From Acidobacteriota bacterium (lineage in GTDB: Bacteria; Acidobacteriota; Terriglobia; UBA7540): a stretch of 6,922 bases of DNA. The stretch spans positions 1-6,922 of the forward strand of contig PLWR01000106.1 in NCBI GenBank assembly GCA_003165615.1, written 5' to 3'. The translations under genes and the position numbers were made by a program. Positions 1-5,451 of this stretch are shown here, piece after piece. Below the pieces are notes generated by a model. The model was not told where the DNA came from. It ran no database searches and saw nothing but the letters and a program-made list of their open reading frames with translations. How positions within the stretch are numbered: the first letter of the stretch is position 1; the number at the start of each line of letters is the position of its first letter.

Positions 1-736
1 TGGGAAACGTGTTGGTGGAGAAGCGTTGGTGGACCAGACAAAGACCACTCCGCACTTCGGAATTCGAAAGCTCCAGATAAAAATTGGCAATCTGGGGCGC
101 GAGCAGAAGACCCTTGTAAACGATCGTCCGGACGGATAGGGAGGGAATGTAGAAGAAGCTCTTCTCCCGCAAATCCGTGGCGCTTACTTCCTTCTCGGCG
201 CGCTTGCGGATAACGTAGAGCTTACGTTCCAGCGCATTTTCGTCCATGCCGTAAGCGCGCTTGACGAAAACCTGCTCGATGTAGGGTTGCGTGCTGCGGG
301 CCAGGCGTCCAATGGTGTTGGCATTCACCGGCGTGTCGCGCCAACCCAGTACGGCCAGGCCTTCGTCGCGCACAATCTCTTCCACGATGGCCTCGCAGGC
401 CATACGCTCGTGAGGTTCCACGGGAAGAAAAACCATGCCCACACCGTATTCGCCGGGCGAGGGCAGCGGGAAGCCGAGGCGGGAACATTCCCCCTCAAAG
501 AAGGCGTGGGGAATCTGGATCAACACGCCGGCGCCGTCGCCGGTTTGGGGGTCGCACCCGCAGGCCCCACGGTGCGCCAGGTTGATCAGAATCTCGATCC
601 CCTTCATGACGATGTCATGCGATTTTTCGCCGGAGATGTTGGCCACAAAGCCAATCCCACAAGCGTCATGCTCGTTGCGAGGATCATAAAGACCCTGCGC
701 CTTCGGCAAACCCCTCACCGTAAATTCGTCGCTCAT
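1..736 (-). CDS. gltB: Glutamate synthase (GOGAT) large subunit, N-terminal part, cut by window edge
   Basis: This is the start of the large subunit of glutamate synthase, which transfers the amide nitrogen of glutamine to 2-oxoglutarate to give two glutamates in the cytoplasm. The visible 245 codons cover a short propeptide and most of the class II glutamine amidotransferase domain. The segment YDPRNEHDACGIGFVANI (residues 17-34) contains Cys26, which by analogy with the family becomes the N-terminal nucleophile after propeptide removal. HRGACG (55-60), TGDGAG (65-70) and the QRFSTNTFP motif at 237-245 are also typical. Family members are about 1,500 residues, so roughly one sixth is seen and the reading frame is still open at base 1. 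The ATG at 734-736 is preceded, on the minus strand, by AGGA with a 7-nt gap. It is divergent from the efflux genes. Its leader contains the heptamer array at 753-854. The identity is strong; the rest of the gene and any gltD lie outside. Confidence 0.95.
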   Translation of the reverse strand, partial: MSDEFTVRGLPKAQGLYDPRNEHDACGIGFVANISGEKSHDIVMKGIEILINLAHRGACGCDPQTGDGAGVLIQIPHAFFEGECSRLGFPLPSPGEYGVGMVFLPVEPHERMACEAIVEEIVRDEGLAVLGWRDTPVNANTIGRLARSTQPYIEQVFVKRAYGMDENALERKLYVIRKRAEKEVSATDLREKSFFYIPSLSVRTIVYKGLLLAPQIANFYLELSNSEVRSGLCLVHQRFSTNTFP

Positions 737-743
737 GATAAAT

Positions 744-747
744 TCCT
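744..747 (-). promoter_or_regulatory. Shine-Dalgarno of gltB
   Basis: On the minus strand AGGA stands 7 nt before the gltB ATG. It lies 5 nt from the edge of the heptamer array, so pairing in the array could affect how accessible this site is. Confidence 0.6.
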
Positions 748-752
748 AAAAC

Positions 753-854
753 AGTTGTCGGTTGTCGGTTGTCGGTTGTCGTCAGTTGTCGGTTGTCAGT
801 AAAAGCGTCGCGTGTGCGGTTTTTGCTGATGACTGAAAACTAATGACTGATGAC
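753..854. repeat. Inverted pair of tandem heptamer arrays, locus 1 (gltB leader)
   Basis: The left arm (753-797) has four consecutive 7-bp units of RGTTGTC, a 3-bp GTC insertion, then two more units. After a 29-bp spacer the right arm (827-854) has four units of about TGATGAC. Read on the minus strand the right arm becomes RGTCATC, so both arms fit RGTYRTC in opposite orientation. The best visible inner pairing is 792-800 with 832-840, eight of nine bases complementary. The array lies between a candidate gltB promoter and the gltB ribosome binding site, so it would be transcribed as leader RNA. The pattern is seen directly; any function is inference. Confidence 0.8.
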
Positions 855-875
855 CTTCCACGCCCTACTATCAAT

Positions 876-904
876 CTTATCCTAATCGCGCCGTGGCGGC
901 TCAA
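876..904 (-). promoter_or_regulatory. Candidate sigma-70-like promoter for gltB
   Basis: On the minus strand TTGAGC (899-904) and GATAAG (876-881) are separated by exactly 17 bp. Each hexamer matches the sigma-70 consensus at four of six positions. Transcription would begin near 868 and give a leader of about 130 nt that includes the whole heptamer array. This is a motif match only, in a region where weak matches occur by chance. Confidence 0.35.
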
Positions 905-1362
905 CTAATCCATGGAGACACGATGGCACGGTTGCTCCGCGCGTAGAGCCTCAGAACAAGATGACCTGCGTTTGACTGTCGCCTTTTGAAAGGCCGCCGC
1001 GCCGACGCTGCCCAATTGCAATTCGGTGGAGGGGAAGAGCTATCCCCGGGTGCCCGCCTCGATGACTTCTTAATGCTCCCCACGTGAGCGCCTTCTGCAG
1101 CTAACGGGCAATGGAATCAAAGATATCCACCCATCCCTTGCACCCCAAGAGACAGGTTCCCATAATTGAGCACCCTCGATTATCCTCGACCCTGTGCGTA
1201 CCTGTTAAATGAATTTTTTTTATAGCCGGGATAAGTTTTACAACTATGCCGGATCTCCTGCCCGAGATGAGGAGTGGGGCTGGCGCTTGCACCTGAATCC
1301 TAACCCACTCCGTCATTAGACTGCCTTAATAATGCCACTGCCGATGACTGGATTCCGGCAAG

Positions 1363-1378
1363 TGCCGATATGTCGGCA
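1363..1378. promoter_or_regulatory. 16-bp palindrome, candidate operator of the efflux genes
   Basis: TGCCGA and TCGGCA form perfect 6-bp arms around a TATG centre, 145 bp upstream of the STAS-TolC start codon. The size fits a dimeric repressor site of TetR or MarR type, and emr-like pumps are often controlled by such repressors. No repressor gene is in the window, so the role as operator is inference. Confidence 0.3.
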
Positions 1379-1506
1379 TGAAATTCCCCGCCCATTTCCT
1401 CCTCCGCCCCGGGCATGACTGGAGATCGTTGGGGATTAGCCACTTATCCATAATGCTTAATCCTCACAGTTTGGCCCCTGCATTGCCAATTAGGAAACCT
1501 GACCCT

Positions 1507-1514
1507 AGAGGAGA
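1507..1514 (+). promoter_or_regulatory. Shine-Dalgarno fixing the STAS-TolC start
   Basis: AGAGGAGA ends 9 nt before the ATG at 1524, a normal distance. The in-frame TTG at 1515 directly abuts this site and would have no spacing, so ATG 1524 is the better start. Confidence 0.75.
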
Positions 1515-1523
1515 TTGGCCATT

Positions 1524-3158
1524 ATGCTTCGCATTACGACAACTGACACTGGTGAGAAGGTCACACTAAAGCTGGAGGGCAAACTCTCCGGACCCTGGGT
1601 GGAAGAGTTTGAGCGTTGCTGGCACATGTCGGCGGACATCTATAAGAAGAGAGGGTTGGTGGTGGATTTGTCGGGTGTGACGTTTGTTGACCCCGCGGGA
1701 AAGAAGCTGCTCTGTTCGATCTCACATGAAGGGGCAGAACTCATGGGTTCGGGTCTTATGCCAAAGTCACTGATTGACGAAATCTGTACGGAAAATCCCG
1801 CGGAGAAACCCGCGAAAGCGACGCACAAGTTGAAACAGGAAACCTTGCACCTGCTTTTGATTCTGCTGCTTCCGTTCCTTTTTGCCAGGCCAGCGCGGGC
1901 AGAGGATTCCACGCCGTTGCGGTTAACGTTGCACGATGCGGTGGCCACCGCCCTCAAGGAAAATCCCCAGGTGCAGATTGCCACGCTGAGTTTTGCCGAG
2001 AGCCAGCAGGACAAATCAATCGCGCGCTCGGCGCTGCTTCCGCAAGTCGGCGTGGAAGTTTTTGATCGGGTGGAGCGGTTCAACCTCTATTCGCAGTTTG
2101 GAAGCAAATTTCCCGGCATTCCTGAGCACGCCGGCCCGTTCCAGTTTTTTCAGGCCGACGCCGCTGTGACCATGCCGTTGCTTGACCTGACCCTGTGGCG
2201 GCGTTGGCAGGCAGCTCATCAAGGAGTGACCGCCAGCCAGGCGCAGCAAACCACCGTGCGCGAGCAAATGGTGCTGTTGGTGGTTTCGCAATATCTGGCC
2301 GGGATGCGGGCGAGTGCCGCGGTGAAGGCCGCCCACTCGCGCGTGGATTTGGCGCAGGCGCTCTATGACCAGGCCGATGACTTGCAGAAGCACGGGGTGG
2401 GAACAGGGATTGACACCTTGCGTGCCAACGTCGAGCTGCAAAACGAGAAGCAGCGCTTTCTGGAAGCGGAGATCCAGGAGAAGGTCGCACTCTTTGGCTT
2501 GGCGCGCCTGCTCAATTTGGATCCCCAACGGGAAATCGAACTCGCGGACACGCCCAGCTTTTATGAAACCCCGGAGATCGATGCCAATCGGAGTCTCGAA
2601 CAGGCTTACGAGACTCGTCCGGAAATGAAAGTGCTGGTGGCGCAGGCGCACATAGCAGAACTTGCCCGACGCGGAGCGAGTGAGTCGCGGCTGCCCACAC
2701 TCAATTTCTACGGGACTTTCGGCCAGCAAGGGTTGTCGGCCCCCAGCGCAATTCCGGAGTATACCTATCAGGTCACCGTGGACGTTCCTCTCTTTACGGG
2801 AGGGCGGATTCGCGCCGAGATCGCCAAGGCCAATCTGGAGCTAAAGAAAGTGGAGCAGGAGCGTGCCGACCTGCGGGACCAGATCGCGCTGGAAGTGAAA
2901 TCGTCGCAGGCGCAACTTGAGGCGGCGCAGCATGAGGTGGACGTGGCCAATCTGGGTGTGAAATTGGCGCAAGAGGAAGTCGTGCAGGCACGCGACCGTT
3001 TTCAGGCCGGCGTGGCCAATAACATCGAAGTCGTCAGCGCGCAGGACGCTCTGGCTCGCGCCAATGATAACCAGATTGCCGCGCTCTATGGTTACAACCA
3101 GGCAAGGGCCGACTTATCGCACGCCATCGGCCAAATCGAAGGGCTTTATTCGAAGTAG
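1524..3158 (+). CDS. STAS domain joined to a TolC-family outer membrane efflux protein
   Basis: The 544-residue product has two parts. Residues 1-88 look like a STAS domain, with the strand-loop-helix segment DLSGVTFVDPAGKKLL (48-63); Pro57 and Ala58 stand where anti-sigma antagonists carry the phosphorylated serine. Residues 89-102 form a charged linker. Residues 103-126 look like a Sec signal peptide: a Leu-rich core ending in ARPARA before EDS. Residues 133-540 hold two outer-membrane efflux repeats with long helices (about 225-325 and 425-535) and the typical VPLFTGGRIRAEIAKA (421-436). No lipobox cysteine is visible. The TolC part should be the trimeric outer-membrane channel of the pump built with the next genes. 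A signal peptide behind a 100-residue cytosolic domain is odd. The TTG at 1830 (codon 103) would start a normal precursor, though it lacks a good ribosome binding site. No ATG in any frame lies between 1761 and 1933. The TolC assignment is firm and the STAS call good; whether one or two proteins are made is open. Confidence 0.88.
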   Translation: MLRITTTDTGEKVTLKLEGKLSGPWVEEFERCWHMSADIYKKRGLVVDLSGVTFVDPAGKKLLCSISHEGAELMGSGLMPKSLIDEICTENPAEKPAKATHKLKQETLHLLLILLLPFLFARPARAEDSTPLRLTLHDAVATALKENPQVQIATLSFAESQQDKSIARSALLPQVGVEVFDRVERFNLYSQFGSKFPGIPEHAGPFQFFQADAAVTMPLLDLTLWRRWQAAHQGVTASQAQQTTVREQMVLLVVSQYLAGMRASAAVKAAHSRVDLAQALYDQADDLQKHGVGTGIDTLRANVELQNEKQRFLEAEIQEKVALFGLARLLNLDPQREIELADTPSFYETPEIDANRSLEQAYETRPEMKVLVAQAHIAELARRGASESRLPTLNFYGTFGQQGLSAPSAIPEYTYQVTVDVPLFTGGRIRAEIAKANLELKKVEQERADLRDQIALEVKSSQAQLEAAQHEVDVANLGVKLAQEEVVQARDRFQAGVANNIEVVSAQDALARANDNQIAALYGYNQARADLSHAIGQIEGLYSK

Positions 3159-3159
3159 A

Positions 3160-3276
3160 GGTGACCGGTGATAGGGAACAGGTTACAGGTGACAAGATAC
3201 AGTCGAAGCCAGCGGATCAAGAATGCCCGGTCACATTTAATCTGTTCCCTGTAACCTGTAACCTATAACCTGTTTT
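3160..3276. repeat. Inverted pair of tandem heptamer arrays, locus 2
   Basis: The left arm (3160-3201) is six uninterrupted 7-bp units around GGTKACA, for example GGTTACA and GGGAACA. After a 40-bp spacer the right arm (3242-3276) is five units around CTGTAAC, the same heptamer in opposite orientation. The best perfect pairing is 3180-3190 with 3254-3264 (11 bp). A second pairing, 3173-3180 with 3243-3250 (8 bp), crosses the first, so the two exclude each other in a simple hairpin. The array begins 2 bp after the stop codon and ends 2 bp before the Shine-Dalgarno of the next gene. No T-run follows, so it does not look like an ordinary terminator. Confidence 0.85.
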
Positions 3277-3292
3277 TCAAAGGTGTCCAACT

Positions 3293-4597
3293 ATGCCCAG
3301 TACAGAACCCAATGTTGTTGAGCAGGAAAAAGAATTAGGCAGCGCCGAGCCGCTCAGCCCGGAAGCTGCTGACCAAACCCCGTCGCGCTGGGCGGATCCC
3401 TGGGTCCGCCGCGCCGCCTTTGGGGCAGCGGCCGTGCTGGTCATCGCCGTGGTGGTCTTGCTGGTTTATTACCACAACCGCATTTCCACGGACGACGCGG
3501 AGGTGGATGGGCACATTGTGCCGATCTCCAGCAAGGTTTACGGGACCGTCGCTGCGGTGATGATTGATGACAATGAGCCGGTCAAGGAGGGCCAGGTGCT
3601 GGTGCGCATTGACCCGCGCGATTACCAAGCCCGCGTGGACCAAGCCAAGGCGGCGCTGGCGCTCGCCGAGGCCCATGCACGGGGGGCGGACGTGGGCGTC
3701 CCACTGACACGGGAAACCACCGACAGCACCTCCTCCGGCGCCGATGCGCAACTGGCCGCCGCCCAGGCGAATTACGACAAGGCCAAGTTTACCTATGAGA
3801 GGGATTCCACGGCGGAGTTGGCCTTTGCGCGCGCCAATGTGGCGGCGCAGCAGGCCAACAACGAGCGTGCCCAGGCGGATTTAGCCCGCATGAAACCCCT
3901 GATGGAAAAAGGTGAGATCTCCCAGCAGCAGTACGACGCCTATTTAGCTGCGGCGCGTGTGGCCGACAGCGAACTGAAAGCCGCCAACGAAAAACTTACT
4001 TCCGCCAATAAGGGAGCGGAAATTTCCCGCGAATCCATGCTGGCGTCCAAAGCCCAGGTGGACCAGGCGCACGCCATGGTTGAGCAGGCGATGGCGAACC
4101 ACAAACAAGTTTCCATTCACGAGTCCGACCAAGCTTCCGCGGAAGCGGGCGTGGCCGCGGCCCAGGCGGATTTGGAAGCGGCACAGTTGCAGTTAAGCTA
4201 CACCACCATCGTTGCTCCCAGCGACGGGGTGGTTACCAGGAAATCGGTCGAGGCCGGCCAAATCATTCAGCCCGGCCAGGGGCTCTTCACCCTGATTCCC
4301 TTGAACGATATTTGGGTCACGGCTAATTTCAAGGAGACACAGCTTGCCAAGGTGCGTCCCGGCCAGAAGGCGGAGATCGACGTTGACATGTATGGCAAGA
4401 CCGTCACTGGCCATGTGGATTCCATCGCCGGCGCCACGGGCTCACGCCTAAGCTTGCTGCCGCCCGAAAACGCCACGGGCAATTACGTGAAGGTGGTGCA
4501 GCGGATTCCGGTCAAGATTCTGTTGGACCCGACCCCCTCCAGCAAGGCAATTTTGCGCCCCGGCATGAATGTTGGGGCGACCATCATCACGAAATAG
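3293..4597 (+). CDS. EmrA-like periplasmic adaptor (HlyD/membrane fusion protein family)
   Basis: This 434-residue protein should link the inner-membrane transporter to the TolC-like channel across the periplasm. It has a polar cytoplasmic N-terminus, one membrane helix at about 41-60, then STDDAEVDGHIVPISSKVYG (65-84), the family's entry to the first half of the biotinyl-lipoyl domain. A long Ala/Gln-rich coiled-coil hairpin runs from about 112 to 305, broken by a Gly/Thr/Ser-rich stretch at 131-150. The second lipoyl half follows (APSDGVVTRKSVEAGQIIQP, 308-327), then a beta-barrel (VTANFKETQLAKVRPGQ, 342-358). SLLPPENATGNYVKVVQRIP (387-406) closely resembles the EmrA signature. E. coli EmrA is about 390 residues, so this one is somewhat longer, mainly in the coiled coil. 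ATG 3293 has AAAGG nine nt upstream. The order TolC-EmrA-kinase-EmrB suggests one operon with heptamer-filled gaps. Substrate cannot be told from sequence. Confidence 0.93.
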   Translation: MPSTEPNVVEQEKELGSAEPLSPEAADQTPSRWADPWVRRAAFGAAAVLVIAVVVLLVYYHNRISTDDAEVDGHIVPISSKVYGTVAAVMIDDNEPVKEGQVLVRIDPRDYQARVDQAKAALALAEAHARGADVGVPLTRETTDSTSSGADAQLAAAQANYDKAKFTYERDSTAELAFARANVAAQQANNERAQADLARMKPLMEKGEISQQQYDAYLAAARVADSELKAANEKLTSANKGAEISRESMLASKAQVDQAHAMVEQAMANHKQVSIHESDQASAEAGVAAAQADLEAAQLQLSYTTIVAPSDGVVTRKSVEAGQIIQPGQGLFTLIPLNDIWVTANFKETQLAKVRPGQKAEIDVDMYGKTVTGHVDSIAGATGSRLSLLPPENATGNYVKVVQRIPVKILLDPTPSSKAILRPGMNVGATIITK

Positions 4598-4701
4598 GTG
4601 CTGGGTGCCAGGTTTTGGGTTCTGGGGATTGGGGACTGGGGGGTGGCTCTTCCCCAGCACCCAACATCCAGCGCCGATTAGCCAGCACCTAGCCCCCAGA
4701 A
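4597..4701. repeat. Inverted pair of tandem heptamer arrays, locus 3
   Basis: The left arm (4597-4645) is seven uninterrupted 7-bp units around GGKNYTG, such as GGTGCTG and GGTTCTG. After a 7-bp spacer the right arm (4653-4701) is seven units around CCCAGCA, the reverse complement of TGCTGGG. The perfect pairing 4595-4604 with 4682-4691 (10 bp) includes the stop codon of the adaptor gene. A shorter one, 4602-4608 with 4657-4663, excludes it only partly. The array fills nearly the whole gap from the stop codon to the ribosome binding site at 4704. No T-run follows the arms. Confidence 0.85.
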
Positions 4702-4703
4702 AA

Positions 4704-4709
4704 AGAGGA
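4704..4709 (+). promoter_or_regulatory. Shine-Dalgarno fixing the cytidylate kinase-like start
   Basis: AGAGGA precedes the ATG at 4713 by 3 nt, slightly close but usable. It favours 4713 over the in-frame ATG at 4569, which lies inside the adaptor gene and would translate through the heptamer array. Confidence 0.65.
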
Positions 4710-4712
4710 ATT

Positions 4713-5357
4713 ATGTTCCGGGTCGTGACGGTAGCGCGAGAGTATGGAAGCGGGGGCGGACGGATTGCCCTGTTGTTGGCCGACCGCCTGGGATGGAAAC
4801 TGCTCGACCGCTGTCTGGTGGAAAAAATCGCGGAAACCGCGCGGATTGATCCCCAGGTAGTGGAGAAATTCGACGAGCGGCTCGACCCTTGGTTCTATCG
4901 GCTGGCAGAGGCGTTCTGGCGGTCGCCGGGCCTGAGGGGTTACATCGGAGGCCCCCTCCCCAACTTTGATGCCGAGGTGGCGGCCGATTTGACCCGCGGA
5001 ATCATTGAAGAGGCGGCGGTGATTGGCGACTGTGTGATTGTGGGGCGGGGGAGCCAGTGCATTCTCCAACAGCACGAAGACGCCTTCCACGTTTTCATTT
5101 ACGCGCCCCGCGGTCAACGGCTGAAGCGTGTCCTCAGCCGCAACACGCGGCTCTCCAAGGCCGAGGCGGAGAAGAAACTGAATGCGGAGGATGCCACCCG
5201 CGCCACTTACGTCCGCGATCACTATGGCGAAGACTGGAAGAATCGCCATCTGTACCACTTAATGATTTCCTCGTGCCTGGGGGAGAAAGAGGCGGTTGAA
5301 ATTATTCTTTCGGCCCTCCACTGTACCCGTGCCCGAGTGGCACCAGCGAGCCGGTAG
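4713..5357 (+). CDS. Cytidylate kinase-like family protein
   Basis: The 214-residue protein resembles the cytidylate kinase-like family of P-loop proteins. It opens with VVTVAREYGSGGGRIALLLA (4-23), matching the family's REYGSGG nucleotide-binding loop, which lacks the usual Walker A lysine; here GGGR replaces the more common GGRE. VIVGRGSQCIL (108-118) is the typical central strand-loop. RNTRLSKAEAEKKL (143-156) and RATYVRDHYGEDW (163-175) resemble the arginine-rich lid and the region after it, and HLMISS (182-187) matches the end of the core. Family members are close to this length. The real substrate of this family is poorly established, so CMP phosphorylation is not claimed. The frame opens upstream at 4569, but family alignment and the ribosome binding site favour ATG 4713. 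It ends in tandem stops TAG TAA. It lies between adaptor and transporter genes, which is unusual for a nucleotide kinase homologue. Confidence 0.87.
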   Translation: MFRVVTVAREYGSGGGRIALLLADRLGWKLLDRCLVEKIAETARIDPQVVEKFDERLDPWFYRLAEAFWRSPGLRGYIGGPLPNFDAEVAADLTRGIIEEAAVIGDCVIVGRGSQCILQQHEDAFHVFIYAPRGQRLKRVLSRNTRLSKAEAEKKLNAEDATRATYVRDHYGEDWKNRHLYHLMISSCLGEKEAVEIILSALHCTRARVAPASR

Positions 5358-5376
5358 TAATGGTCACACGGCACTG

Positions 5377-5416
5377 CCTGGTTAGGGGTACGGCAAGCCA
5401 TACCCTTACAACCAGG
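5377..5416. other. Stem-loop between kinase-like and MFS genes
   Basis: Bases 5377-5390 pair with 5401-5416 as two 7-bp stems, including one G-U pair, separated by a 2-nt bulge and closed by a 10-nt loop. It is not built of heptamers and no T-run follows, so it is not a typical intrinsic terminator. It could act as an RNA processing or stability element between operon genes; that is inference. Confidence 0.4.
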
Positions 5417-5451
5417 GCAGGGATGACGCCGCCCAAGAACCTAAACTTGTC

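Larger units (their letters stand above)
855..1506. other. Divergent intergenic spacer with no convincing gene
   Basis: About 650 bp between the gltB leader and the efflux gene start. Short open frames exist on the minus strand (901-1083 and 1101-1316), but their products look like no family I know and are poor in hydrophobic-core patterning. Visible small structures are a 14-bp palindrome of GCCTTT/AAAGGC arms at 981-994, an AATTGCAATT palindrome at 1014-1023, an eight-T run at 1214-1221 without a clear preceding hairpin, and a 16-bp palindrome at 1363-1378. GGATTA (1433-1438) and TAATCC (1458-1463) form a widely spaced inverted repeat. CATAAT (1449-1454) resembles a -10 box on the plus strand, but no matching -35 box stands at the right distance. 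The promoter of the efflux genes should lie here, but I cannot place it. Confidence 0.5.

Noticed and set aside
287..802. Plus-strand open frame of 171 codons
   Set aside because: It is antisense to the clearly recognisable gltB coding region and runs into the heptamer repeats; its product resembles no family.
753..854. Heptamer arrays as a CRISPR array
   Set aside because: Units are 7 bp and contiguous, without unique spacers between repeats, and no cas genes are present.
923..938. TGGCACGGTTGC as a sigma-54 promoter
   Set aside because: The GG and GC elements are only 7 bp apart instead of the required 10.
901..1083. Minus-strand open frame of 60 codons
   Set aside because: The product is basic and low in complexity, with no family resemblance and no convincing start signal.
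1214..1221. Eight-T run as an intrinsic terminator
   Set aside because: No stable GC-rich hairpin lies directly upstream, and no plus-strand gene ends before it.
1101..1316. Minus-strand open frame of 71 codons in the divergent spacer, with an AAGG before its ATG
   Set aside because: The product has no recognisable domain or membrane or fold pattern, and the ribosome-site match is short enough to arise by chance.
4569..4712. Upstream extension of the kinase-like gene from the in-frame ATG at 4569
   Set aside because: It would translate the end of the adaptor gene in another frame and then the heptamer array. The conserved family start and ribosome binding site place the start at 4713.
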